Shown here in pieces: positions 15,681-23,538 of a stretch of DNA of 24,018 nucleotides. Each line of letters starts with the position of its first letter. Within the stretch, counting starts at the first letter, position 1. The notes under the pieces are model-generated. The model made no database searches and was not told the DNA's origin. It saw only the letters and a list, made by a program, of their open reading frames with translations. The stretch is from CAYPZL01 sp964415045 (GTDB lineage Bacteria > Planctomycetota > Phycisphaerae > Sedimentisphaerales > Anaerobacaceae). Location of the stretch: assembly GCA_964415045.1 (NCBI GenBank), contig CAYPZL010000077.1, positions 1 to 24,018 of the forward strand, given 5' to 3'. Made by a program: the position numbers and the translations under genes.

Positions 15681-16124
15681 ATGAACCGGAAATCGCAGGA
15701 CAAATACGGCTGGCATCCGCTGCTGGCGGGATTGCTTTCGGTGCTGGTGGCGTTGAACATGTCGCAGGCCGTGGTGGTCTGCGTCGGCGCCGATGGACAC
15801 ATCGCCATCGAAACAGCGGGCCACCATCATTGCGACCACGATCCGCACGCTGACGATCCGGACCATTCCCCGGTCGACACGGGGGAGCATTCGCACGCGG
15901 CAGACACGCCCTGCATGCCCTGCACCGACATTCCGGTCTGTGCGGGCGCTCTGGAGCATCCATCCAAACCCTCGCATTCGCGGACGGGCGTTTTTGTGCC
16001 TGTCGATTTCGTTGCACCGTCCGACCGCGCCGCAGCCGATACCGGGCGCGTCGCAGGCCTGGAATCACTTCCCCTTCTGGCCACCTACTTCGTGCCATTG
16101 CGCACGGTCGTTTTATTGGTGTAG
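15681..16124 (+). CDS. His/Cys-rich exported protein of the metal-efflux operon
   Basis: Small exported protein of 147 residues with a signal-peptide-like hydrophobic stretch (about 13-33, PLLAGLLSVLVALNMSQAVVV). It is followed by VVVCVGADGHIAIE, a His/Asp-rich stretch with HHHCDHDPH (48-56) and a Cys cluster CMPCTDIPVC (78-87). The tail reads LRTVVLLV. Proteins with this CVG.DGH, CxPC.DIP and RT.VLL pattern occur upstream of CzcABC/CusABC-type genes, so a role in periplasmic metal binding or sensing is likely but not shown. The ATG at 15681 is preferred because it starts a plausible signal peptide; its ribosome binding site is weak. In-frame alternatives lie at 15618 (GTG with AGGAG, but inside the hairpin) and 15585. 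The TolC-family gene follows after 113 bases. Confidence 0.7.
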   Translation: MNRKSQDKYGWHPLLAGLLSVLVALNMSQAVVVCVGADGHIAIETAGHHHCDHDPHADDPDHSPVDTGEHSHAADTPCMPCTDIPVCAGALEHPSKPSHSRTGVFVPVDFVAPSDRAAADTGRVAGLESLPLLATYFVPLRTVVLLV

Positions 16125-16127
16125 TCT

Positions 16128-16156
16128 CCCGCCGCGTACGATCGGGCGGGCCCGCC
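16128..16156 (+). promoter_or_regulatory. Competing GC hairpins between the His-rich gene and the TolC gene
   Basis: Directly after the stop codon, CCCGCC (16128-16133), GGCGGG (16145-16150) and CCCGCC (16151-16156) follow one another. The middle element can pair with either flank, so two mutually exclusive structures are possible. There is no T-run. It could be an mRNA processing or stabilising element that sets the ratio between the small protein and the pump genes. Confidence 0.35.
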
Positions 16157-16237
16157 ATGTGCGCGCCTGGTCCAACCGTAGCAGCCAACATCTGACAACT
16201 CCGAAAGGATTGTCCGTTTGTGTTGGGAGATATCCCC

Positions 16238-17662
16238 ATGTATCGCGATGTATTTCGATGGTTTTTCCTGTCGGCGTTGCTGTTTGGCGTCGGCTGCCGC
16301 AGCGCCGACGTTCGGCCCGGGCGGCTGGACCCCGGGAGTGCACCTTCCGCTCCGACGAGCGACGCTCCCTCGCCGAGGCCGGGGTCCGCCGCCTCTGGCT
16401 CAATGTCGCCCAAGGAGCCGCAAGGCGTCCTGACCCTGCGCGCCGCAGCGGCGCTGGCGCTGATGCACAATCCGAGCCTGAAGACGTTCCCGTACGAGAT
16501 GCGGGCGGCCGAGGCGCGGGAGCTTCAGGCGCGGCTGCTTCCCAACCCGGAGATTGAAATCGAGGTCGAGGAATTCGCCGGCAGCGGCCAGCGCAGCGGC
16601 TTCGACGCAGCCGAGACCACGATTCAGCTCGGCCAGCTCATCGAATCGGCCGGAAAACGCGGCAAGCGCGCGGCCGTGGCCTCCCTGGAGCGCGAACTCG
16701 TGCGATGGGACTATGAAACCGCCCGGCTCGATGTGATGCGTCAGGTCGCCCGGACGTTCGTCGAAGTCCTGGCCGCCCAGGACCGGCTCGCCCTGGCGGA
16801 GAAACAGCTTGCCTTGTCACGCCAGGCCCATGCAGCGGTGGTCCAGCGGGTCGAGGCCGGCAAGGATTCGCCCATCGTCGCGATGCGAGCCGGCGTGGCG
16901 GTGTCCAGAAGTCAGATAGAGCAGCAAAAGGCGACAGCGGCGCTGGCGACGGCCCGGCATCAGTTGGCGGCCGCCTGGGGTGGCGGCACGCCGACGTTCG
17001 AGAAAGCCACAGGCGATCTGTATCAAGTGTCCGAGCCGCCCTCGCTCGATCGGGCGGTCGAGATGCTTGAGGAAAACCCGGATCTGGCTCGCTGGGAAAC
17101 AGAGCAGCGTAAGCGTCGTGCCGCGCTGCGGCTGGAAAAAGCGCGGGCGAGTCCCGCTATTACCATCTCCGGCGGATTGCAGCGATTCGAGGAAACCGAC
17201 GACGAGGCCCTGGTCTTCGGATTGGCGGTCCCGCTTCCTCTGTTCGACCGAAATCAGGGCAACATCGCCGCAGCGACGGCAGCCCTGGCCCGAACGCAGC
17301 AGGCGTCCGAGGCGGCCCGGGTCAAGGTGCGAACCGCGCTGAACGCGGCCGGCAACGCGCTGATCGCAACGTATCACGAAGTCACCATCCTGCGCAGCGA
17401 CGTGCTGCCCACGGCGCAGCAGACCTTCGACGCCGCACGCCAGGGGTACGAGCAGGGCAAGTTCGACTACCTGTACGTCCTGGACGCGCAGCGAACTCTC
17501 TTTGAAACAAGGGCCCAGCTCATCGATTCGGTCGAGGCCTACCACAAAGCACGCGCCGACGCCGAGCGACTCATCGGTCGCAGTCTGGACACGCTGGAAC
17601 CGCCCGGCCCCGCCGGCCCGGCTCCCGCGCAAGCGGCAAAGGAGGATTCTCATGAGCGGTAA
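16238..17662 (+). CDS. TolC-family outer-membrane factor of metal efflux pump (CusC/CzcC-like)
   Basis: Outer-membrane channel of a tripartite heavy-metal efflux system, 474 residues, the usual length. The ATG at 16238 has GGGAG eight bases upstream; a GTG at 16220 is the alternative. The N-terminus is a signal sequence ending LLFGVGC, with C20 a candidate lipidation site although the lipobox lacks the usual leucine at -3. A proline- and serine-rich stretch follows, then two TolC-type repeats: AAAALALMHNPSLKTFPYEM opens the first, PNPEIEIEVEEFAG marks a strand, and long Ala-rich helices surround VPLPLFDRNQGNI, a hallmark of the family. YEQGKFDYLYVLDAQRTLFE near the end is the second-repeat signature. 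The stop codon overlaps the start of the adaptor gene by 11 bases. Confidence 0.93.
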   Translation: MYRDVFRWFFLSALLFGVGCRSADVRPGRLDPGSAPSAPTSDAPSPRPGSAASGSMSPKEPQGVLTLRAAAALALMHNPSLKTFPYEMRAAEARELQARLLPNPEIEIEVEEFAGSGQRSGFDAAETTIQLGQLIESAGKRGKRAAVASLERELVRWDYETARLDVMRQVARTFVEVLAAQDRLALAEKQLALSRQAHAAVVQRVEAGKDSPIVAMRAGVAVSRSQIEQQKATAALATARHQLAAAWGGGTPTFEKATGDLYQVSEPPSLDRAVEMLEENPDLARWETEQRKRRAALRLEKARASPAITISGGLQRFEETDDEALVFGLAVPLPLFDRNQGNIAAATAALARTQQASEAARVKVRTALNAAGNALIATYHEVTILRSDVLPTAQQTFDAARQGYEQGKFDYLYVLDAQRTLFETRAQLIDSVEAYHKARADAERLIGRSLDTLEPPGPAGPAPAQAAKEDSHER

Positions 17663-19037
17663 GATTCTACAGGCAGTGATATCATTAGCCGTTTTCCTCG
17701 GCCTCTCGGCCGCACTGGTTGCATTGACGGCCGGGACAAATTCGCGCTCGCCGGCGGCCACCGCACAGGAGCACACGACCGAAAACGAGGAATCGGAGCA
17801 CACCGAACACCCCGCTCCCGCCGATACCCACGCCGAACACGATCACGATGACGAGCCCCTCGGCGGGCGCGTCACCCTGGAGGAACTCCGCCAGGTCGAG
17901 TGTGAGCACGGCACGCCGATTCTCGAATGCGATGAATGTCGCTACGAAGCCGGTGTGGCCAGGATGAATCCTCTCCTGGCGAAGGGGCTGGTGAAAGAGC
18001 AGCGCGTGGCCGCCGAATATCGCATCGACGACCGGCTGCGACTCACCGGCGAGGTCGAGCTGGACCTGACCGGCGTCGTGGAAATCTCCTCGGCCGGCAG
18101 CGGCCGCGTCCAGGAGATCCGCCACGTCCTCGGCGACCGCGTACAGGCTTCAGACGTCCTGGCCGTCGTGCAGTCAGCCGAGGTGGGCCGGGCCCAGGCC
18201 GATTATCTCGAAGCACGGGCCAAACGCGATCTGGCGCGGCAGACCCATGAGCGGGAAGCACGCCTGTTCGAGCAGAAGATCAGCAGCGAGGCGGACTTCC
18301 TGGTCGCCCGGCAGCAGCTTGCCGCGGCGGAGGCAACAGTGTCCGCAACACGCAAAAGGCTCGAGATCTTCGGATTTAACGCCGCGCAGATCGAGGCTTT
18401 TGCCGGGACCGACACAGCCGCAGACTTCGGACGGCTGATCCTGACAGTCCCCGTCGGCGGGACGATCATCGAGCAGAACGTGGTCCGGGGCCAACTCGTC
18501 GATCCGGCCGATGCGCTCTTTCGCATCGCCGATCTGACGCGCGTCTGGGTCTGGTGCCACGTCTATGAATCGGATATCGCCGCTCTTCACGAACGCATGG
18601 CATCGAACAGCCAGCTCGAAGCTGAGGTGCATGCCAAAGCCTTCCCGGGAGAAACCTTCAAAGGCAGTGTCGATATGGTTGAGCCCCGTCTGGATCGTGA
18701 CACGCGCACGCTGCGCGTGCGCCTGAGCGTCCCGAATCCACAGGGTAAGCTGAAAACCGGTATGTTCGTCACAGTCTTCCTGGGCGGGCGCCGGGGCGAG
18801 CCGGTCGTCCACGTCCCCGAAACCGCCCTGCTCTCGGACGACGGAAAGCATTTCGTGTTTGTGAAGCTCGGCGAGGAGTTCTGGCTGCGACGCGACGTGA
18901 CGGTCGGTACCACCGGCAACGGAGACGTGGAAGTGCTCGCCGGCCTGAACGAGGGGGACATCGTCGCCACCCGGGGCGCGTTCATGTTCAAGAGCGAAGT
19001 GCTCAAGGAGAAGATGGGCGCCGGGTGCGCTCATTGA
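17652..19037 (+). CDS. RND efflux periplasmic adaptor (CusB/CzcB-like) with His- and Cys-rich N-terminus
   Basis: Membrane-fusion protein linking the inner-membrane pump to the TolC channel, 461 residues. The ATG at 17652 has a perfect AAAGGAGG six bases upstream and overlaps the end of the TolC gene. It has an N-terminal membrane anchor or signal (4-27), a His/Glu-rich stretch (about 41-67, including HAEHDHDDEP) and a Cys cluster C84, H86, C93, C96 in VECEHGTPILECDECRYE. A lipoyl-like/barrel-sandwich start (GEVELDLTGVVEISSAGSGRVQEI) follows, with an alpha-hairpin (about 178-245) and the return strands VPVGGTIIEQNVVRGQLVDPADALFRIADLTRVWV. Beta-barrel and membrane-proximal domains come last. 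The His and Cys elements suggest metal capture before hand-over to the pump. The protein ends CAH. Confidence 0.93.
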   Translation: MSGKILQAVISLAVFLGLSAALVALTAGTNSRSPAATAQEHTTENEESEHTEHPAPADTHAEHDHDDEPLGGRVTLEELRQVECEHGTPILECDECRYEAGVARMNPLLAKGLVKEQRVAAEYRIDDRLRLTGEVELDLTGVVEISSAGSGRVQEIRHVLGDRVQASDVLAVVQSAEVGRAQADYLEARAKRDLARQTHEREARLFEQKISSEADFLVARQQLAAAEATVSATRKRLEIFGFNAAQIEAFAGTDTAADFGRLILTVPVGGTIIEQNVVRGQLVDPADALFRIADLTRVWVWCHVYESDIAALHERMASNSQLEAEVHAKAFPGETFKGSVDMVEPRLDRDTRTLRVRLSVPNPQGKLKTGMFVTVFLGGRRGEPVVHVPETALLSDDGKHFVFVKLGEEFWLRRDVTVGTTGNGDVEVLAGLNEGDIVATRGAFMFKSEVLKEKMGAGCAH

Positions 19038-19074
19038 GCCGCCCCGCCCGACGCAACGACGCAAGGAATCCGAC

Positions 19075-22000
19075 ATGTTTGACAAAATCCTGCAGTTCAT
19101 CCTGCACCAGCGTCTCCTGGTTCTGCTGTCGGGGGCCGCCGTCCTGGTCATGGGCGCGGTGGCATGGGTCCGCCTGCCCATCGACGCCTTTCCCGACGTG
19201 ACGAACGTTCAGGTGATGATTCTCACGGAGGCGCAGGGTCTGAGCCCGGCCGAGGTGGAACGACTCATTACGTTTCCGATCGAAACCGAGATGTCCGGGT
19301 TGCCCGACGTACGCCTGGTGCGCTCGCTCTCGCAGTCCGGGCTGTCCCAGGTCGTGGTCATCTTCGCGGACCACGTTGATACGTATTTCGCCCGCCAGGT
19401 GGTGTTCGAGCGGCTGGCCACGGTCGACGCGAGTCTGCCCGAGGGGGTCGAGCCCGAGTTGGGGCCGATCTCCACGGGGCTGGGCGAGATCTATCAGTAC
19501 AGCGTCGAGTCGGGGTACTATTGCGCCGATCACGCCGGCGTGTGGTCGCAGGGACCCGGCGCTTGCCCGCAATGCGACGAACCGCTGGTCCGCAGCGACG
19601 TCGACCTGATGGGCTTGCGCACGATTCAGGAGTGGTTGATCGCCCCGCAACTGCGTCGGCTCCCCGGCATCAACGAGGTCAACAGCATGGGCGGGCTCGT
19701 GCGGCAGTTCCACGTCATCGTCGATCCGACGCTGCTGTTGCAGTTCGGCGTGTCTCTGCGGGACGTGATCGAGGCGGTTCAAGCCAACAATCGCAACGCC
19801 GGCGCCGGTTTCATCGTCAAGGATTTCGAGCAGATCAACGTCGTCTCGCAAGGCCTGCTCCAGGGCGTTGCCGACATTGAGGACATCGTCGTCAAGTCCT
19901 CCGACGGCACGCCGGTTTATATCAAGGACCTGGCCCGCGTGGAGATCGCTCCGCAGGTACGCTCCGGAGCGGCCACGCGCGACGGGCGGGGCGAAACCGT
20001 CGTCGGCATGGCCATCATGCTCAAAGGCGAAAACTCCAAGCTGGTCGTGGACCGCGTCAAGGCCGAGGTCCCCGAGATCCAGAAGTCGCTGCCGCCGGGC
20101 GTCCGCATCCGGCCGTTCTACGACCGCACCGATTTGATCCAGGCGTGCATCCGCACCGTCTCGCAGGCGCTGGCCCAGGGCGGAATCTTCGTCATCGCGA
20201 TCCTGTTTATCCTGCTGTGGGACCTGCGCGGCGCATTGACGGTGGCCTTGTCGCTGCCCCTGACGGCGGCAGCCACCTTCCTGCTGATGGACTGGCGAGA
20301 CGTCACGGCCAATCTGATGAGCCTGGGCGGGCTCGTGATCGCCATCGGCATGGTCGTCGATGCCGCCATCATCGTGGCCGAGAACATCACGCGCCACATG
20401 GGCGCCGAGGCGCAAGCCCACGAGAGCCGCGCCGCCATCGCGTTCCGGGCCGTGCGCGAGGTGGCGCGGCCGGTGATGTTCGCCGTTTTGATCATGGTGA
20501 TCGTCTTCGTGCCGCTCTTTACGCTGGAGTCGCTGGAAGGCAAAATGTTCAAGCCGCTGGCGTTGACCATCTGCTTCGCCCTGCTGTCTTCGCTGGCGGT
20601 GTCTCTGACGGTCGTGCCGGTCCTGGCCTCGATGCTGACCCGCCGCGTCGCCCGTGACATTCACGACAATCCCTTCGTGCGGTGGTTCCACCGGCTCCAC
20701 ATGCCGGCCCTGCGTCTGGCGATGAAGGGCCGCTGGATCACGGTGGCGGTGGCCTGCGCGTTGATGGTCGCGGGCATATCGATGTTCGCTCAGCTCGGCA
20801 CCGAGTTCCTGCCCGCGCTGGACGAGGGCGCCATCGCAATCAACCTGGTCCGGCTGCCGACCGGCGGCCTGGCCGGCTCGGTCGCGCAGGTCCAGCGGAT
20901 CGAGCGGCGTCTGATGGAGCGTTTCCCCGACGAGATCGACACGATCGTCTCGAAGACCGGCCGGGCCGAAATTTCCGAGGACCCGATGGGGCCCGAACAG
21001 AGTGACCTGATCATCATGCTCAGAGCCCCGCGACAGTGGACCGCCGCGGCATCGAAGCAGCAACTGATCGAAATGCTCGAGGAGGAGCTCAAGGCCTTTC
21101 CCGGCATCCGCCCGGCCTTCTCGCAGCCGATTGCCCTGCGCGTCAACGAGCTGATCAGCGGCATCAAGTCCGACGTCGCCATCAAGATCTTCGGCGACGA
21201 CATCGACGTCCTGATCGAGACCGCCGAAGAGATTGCCCCCATCCTCGCCGGCATCGACGGGGCCCAGGACGTGGCCATCGAGCAGGTCTCCGGATTCTCG
21301 CAGTACAACGTGGAGCTGGACCGCCGGGCCATGGCGCGTCACGGCATCAACGCCGAGAGCGTCAACGAGCTGCTGACCGCAGCCGTCGGCGGCAAGACCG
21401 TCTCCACACTCTACGAGAACCTCATTCCCGCCGACATCGTGGTCCGTCTCCCCGAGGACGCTCGCAGCAGCGGACCCGATCTGGCCAGGCTTCTGGTGGC
21501 CGGCCCCCAGGGATACAGCGTGCCGCTGGGCCAGATCGCGCGCGTCCGCCAGGTGGACACGCCGGCCCAGATCAATCGCGAGGACTCGCGCCGGCGCCTC
21601 CTGGTCGAGTGCAACGTGCGCGGGCGTGACATGGGCGGCTTCGTGGCCGAGGCAGAGCAGCGACTCGCGGCGGTCGAAAGCCGGCTGCCGGCAGGCTACC
21701 GGTTCGTCTGGGGGGGCCAGTTCGAGAACCAGCAACGAGCCATGCGGCGACTCACGATGGTCGTGCCTGCGGCGCTGCTGCTGATCTTCGTCCTGCTGCT
21801 CAGCGCCCTGAGATCGTTCAAGAGTGCGGCCCTGATCATGCTGAACCTGCCGTTCGCCGTGGTCGGCGGCGTGGCGGCCATGCACTTGCTCGGGATCAAC
21901 CTCAGCGTCGCCGCGGCCATCGGATTCATAGCCGTGCTGGGTGTGGCCGTAGAGGACGCGTTGGTCCTGGTCAGTTTCTGCGACCAACTGCGGGCCAGGG

Positions 22001-22233
22001 GGATGGCAACGCTGGAGGCCGTCTATGAGGCGTGCCGCCTGCGTGTGCGCCCGCTGGTAATGACCACCGCCACTACCCTGCTGGGCCTTTTGCCCATGCT
22101 CTACGCCACCGGCGCCGGCTCGGAGATACAGAAACCGCTGGTGGCCGTGATCTTCGGGGGCATGATCAGCTCCCTGCTGCTGGAGCTACTCGTCCTGCCC
22201 GTGCTCTACGTTCTGGCCCACTCGTCAAAATGA
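19075..22233 (+). CDS. Heavy-metal efflux RND transporter (CusA/CzcA family)
   Basis: Proton-driven inner-membrane pump of the HME-RND family, 1052 residues. The ATG has AGGAA six bases upstream, 37 bases after the adaptor stop. Typical elements are VRLPIDAFPDVTNVQV at the N-terminus, ISTGLGEIYQY, the TM4 segment MSLGGLVIAIGMVVDAAIIVAEN with the conserved proton-relay aspartate (D429), DPMGPEQSD and the second set of six TM segments. Two features stand out. Residues 148-172 carry C150xxH153 and C164xxC167, a small metal-binding-like module not usual at this point of the porter domain. TM10 reads VAVEDALVLV (E960, D961) where many HME pumps have an uncharged or NG pair. Which ion is moved (Cu/Ag or Zn/Co/Cd) cannot be told from sequence. 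Confidence 0.95.
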   Translation: MFDKILQFILHQRLLVLLSGAAVLVMGAVAWVRLPIDAFPDVTNVQVMILTEAQGLSPAEVERLITFPIETEMSGLPDVRLVRSLSQSGLSQVVVIFADHVDTYFARQVVFERLATVDASLPEGVEPELGPISTGLGEIYQYSVESGYYCADHAGVWSQGPGACPQCDEPLVRSDVDLMGLRTIQEWLIAPQLRRLPGINEVNSMGGLVRQFHVIVDPTLLLQFGVSLRDVIEAVQANNRNAGAGFIVKDFEQINVVSQGLLQGVADIEDIVVKSSDGTPVYIKDLARVEIAPQVRSGAATRDGRGETVVGMAIMLKGENSKLVVDRVKAEVPEIQKSLPPGVRIRPFYDRTDLIQACIRTVSQALAQGGIFVIAILFILLWDLRGALTVALSLPLTAAATFLLMDWRDVTANLMSLGGLVIAIGMVVDAAIIVAENITRHMGAEAQAHESRAAIAFRAVREVARPVMFAVLIMVIVFVPLFTLESLEGKMFKPLALTICFALLSSLAVSLTVVPVLASMLTRRVARDIHDNPFVRWFHRLHMPALRLAMKGRWITVAVACALMVAGISMFAQLGTEFLPALDEGAIAINLVRLPTGGLAGSVAQVQRIERRLMERFPDEIDTIVSKTGRAEISEDPMGPEQSDLIIMLRAPRQWTAAASKQQLIEMLEEELKAFPGIRPAFSQPIALRVNELISGIKSDVAIKIFGDDIDVLIETAEEIAPILAGIDGAQDVAIEQVSGFSQYNVELDRRAMARHGINAESVNELLTAAVGGKTVSTLYENLIPADIVVRLPEDARSSGPDLARLLVAGPQGYSVPLGQIARVRQVDTPAQINREDSRRRLLVECNVRGRDMGGFVAEAEQRLAAVESRLPAGYRFVWGGQFENQQRAMRRLTMVVPAALLLIFVLLLSALRSFKSAALIMLNLPFAVVGGVAAMHLLGINLSVAAAIGFIAVLGVAVEDALVLVSFCDQLRARGMATLEAVYEACRLRVRPLVMTTATTLLGLLPMLYATGAGSEIQKPLVAVIFGGMISSLLLELLVLPVLYVLAHSSK

Positions 22234-22235
22234 AA

Positions 22236-22323
22236 GATCAAATATGAAAAGGCAAAGATGCGGAGTCACCGCATTGCGGCGATGACTTCCATATCTCTGC
22301 ATTTTGCTCTTTGCATTTTGATT
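22236..22323. repeat. Long imperfect inverted repeat between convergent genes
   Basis: The left arm (22236-22265) and the reverse complement of the right arm (22295-22323) match at most positions over 29-30 bases. Both are A-rich with the words ATCAAA, GCAAA and ATGC. The centre holds a further small hairpin (CCGC/GCGG). The repeat begins three bases after the pump gene stop and ends just before the stop of the minus-strand gene at 22329. It can act as a bidirectional transcription end or RNA-stabilising stem. Its AT-rich arms contrast with the GC-rich genes and look like a dispersed intergenic repeat, but copies elsewhere cannot be checked from one window. Confidence 0.6.
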
Positions 22324-22328
22324 TCTTC

Positions 22329-22610
22329 CTACGGCGGGTCGAGGCGGAACAGGGCGGTTCGACGCCCGAGAATCCCACCGGTCAGGTCCGCGATAATAAC
22401 ATCGACGTAGCAAATGCCCGGTGCGGCGTTCGCCGAATCCCAGGCGGTGAACGGAATGCTGAGCGTTCGCACGAGGGACAATGTGCGAGTCCCGCTGTTG
22501 TCGTAGGAGTAGACGCGAATCGTGTCCCCGCCGGTGTGTCGCGCCACGACAATCTTTTTGCGCGCGTCGTCGCGGAGGTCGCCGGAGGCGACGACGTCCC
22601 AGCCGTCCAT
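22329..22610 (-). CDS. Small hypothetical protein, probably a remnant of a larger secreted protein
   Basis: A 93-residue frame from the ATG at 22610, with strongly coding codon use. It reads MDGWDVVASGDLRDDARKK...VVARHTGG..IRVYSYDNSGT and ends at a TAG after LFRLDPP. The GDL.DD...IVVA and IRVYSYD pattern resembles FG-GAP/VCBS-type beta-propeller repeats. The same frame stays open and coding-like upstream (about 20 codons, including GTWRSGIHVE) but has no ATG, GTG or TTG after the predicted transcription start near 22701. Either translation starts at 22610 without a good ribosome binding site, or this is the 3' part of a truncated gene. Confidence 0.5.
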   Translation of the reverse strand: MDGWDVVASGDLRDDARKKIVVARHTGGDTIRVYSYDNSGTRTLSLVRTLSIPFTAWDSANAAPGICYVDVIIADLTGGILGRRTALFRLDPP

Positions 22611-22707
22611 CTCGACGTGAATTCCGGATCGCCATGTCCCGGATCGTGCCGTGCGGACCTCAGGCGACAGATCGCGGAGCGTTAGTTGAAAAACCTTCCG
22701 TTGCCCG

Positions 22708-22736
22708 ATTATAGCATCGGCGGGGGACAATTTCCA
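22708..22736 (-). promoter_or_regulatory. Promoter reading toward the small hypothetical
   Basis: On the minus strand TGGAAA (22736-22731) and a perfect TATAAT (22713-22708) are separated by 17 bases. Predicted start is near 22701, and a GGAAGG (22699-22694) follows at once, but no ATG, GTG or TTG in the frame of the downstream coding region stands at a usable distance. Confidence 0.55.
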
Positions 22737-22919
22737 CTCTCATGCGTGTATTTGGCCATTTTCAGCCGGCAGCCCATCCATCGCCCCTGCCGTCGGGGGA
22801 AGACGCCCTCCGGCCGGGATCGCCGCCGGGGTCAAAGCCGCCGAACAGGGATGGATACCTGGCTGGACGCGACATCACAGTACGACCGCTCAACCACGCC
22901 CAGAATCCCCGACAATCTC

Positions 22920-22948
22920 TTGTCTGCAAGAATACCAGGGTTTATAAT
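22920..22948 (+). promoter_or_regulatory. Promoter of the small membrane-protein cassette
   Basis: TTGTCT (22920-22925), 17 bases, then a perfect TATAAT (22943-22948). Predicted transcription start is near 22955, giving a leader of about 148 bases before the ATG at 23103. Confidence 0.65.
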
Positions 22949-23102
22949 GTCGGTGAGAGACACTGCGGGTATCCGGTGTGACAACCGTGATTATCCGGGC
23001 GAGTGATCCGTCTGTCTCTATTGACGAGGGTTCGGCAGCGCGGCCTCGGCTGCGAGTGGCGGCAGTCGGTAAGATACAAACGGGGGGAGAAGGACGACGA
23101 CA

Positions 23103-23528
23103 ATGGCCGAAGGCATTGGGGCGAGAGCGAAAGCGTGGTGGCATGCAAGACGGCAGACCGACGAGCAATACGTCGAGCGCATTCGCAAGAAGCAAAGGTC
23201 CATGCGCAAAGCCCGCATTGTTTTGCTTGGTCTGCTTGCGGTGGTGGCAATTGTCATTTTATCTAACGCGGCAAGAGTGATCTGCGCGATTGGCAAGACC
23301 GTTACAGACTCCGAGATGGACGTATTGCTCTTCGTTTTTGGTCTTGGTATCGGGGTACCCCTTGGGTTCTTTGTAAACAGCTTCTTCTCGTTCATCTTGC
23401 TGATACTTTTCGGGGAGCGTTCCGATGAACTCATGCTCAAGTTTTACGATGAACTGAAGAGCAGAGAACTCGGTGTTCCCGGTGCAGATGGCTCCGGGGA
23501 TCAGCAGGTGGCCGGCTGCAATCAATGA
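23103..23528 (+). CDS. Small membrane protein, unknown function
   Basis: A 141-residue protein I do not recognise. The ATG has AAGGA eight bases upstream. The first 36 residues are strongly basic (MAEGIGARAKAWWHARRQ..., RKKQRSMRKAR). They are followed by a hydrophobic segment (about 38-58), a second, longer one (about 73-102, with FGLGIGVPLGFF) and a charged tail (GERSDELMLKFYDELKSRE). It probably spans the inner membrane twice with the basic N-terminus inside. Base composition is lower in GC than in the housekeeping block and the efflux operon. The next gene starts 11 bases after its stop, so the two form a cassette behind the promoter at 22920. Confidence 0.7.
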   Translation: MAEGIGARAKAWWHARRQTDEQYVERIRKKQRSMRKARIVLLGLLAVVAIVILSNAARVICAIGKTVTDSEMDVLLFVFGLGIGVPLGFFVNSFFSFILLILFGERSDELMLKFYDELKSRELGVPGADGSGDQQVAGCNQ

Positions 23529-23538
23529 GAGATTCGAG

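Larger units (their letters stand above)
22611..23102. other. Intergenic stretch with two back-to-back promoters
   Basis: No convincing gene lies between 22611 and 23102. It holds a minus-strand promoter at 22708-22736 and a plus-strand promoter at 22920-22948. A spaced ATCCATC (22776-22782) / GATGGAT (22850-22856) inverted repeat lies between them. The open frames in this part have no domain similarity and poor start contexts. Confidence 0.45.

Noticed and set aside
19003..21987. Very long minus-strand open frame antisense to the RND pump
   Set aside because: It is a shadow caused by GC-rich third positions of the pump gene; the translation is rich in H, D, Q and R with no domain, while the plus strand has full RND signatures.
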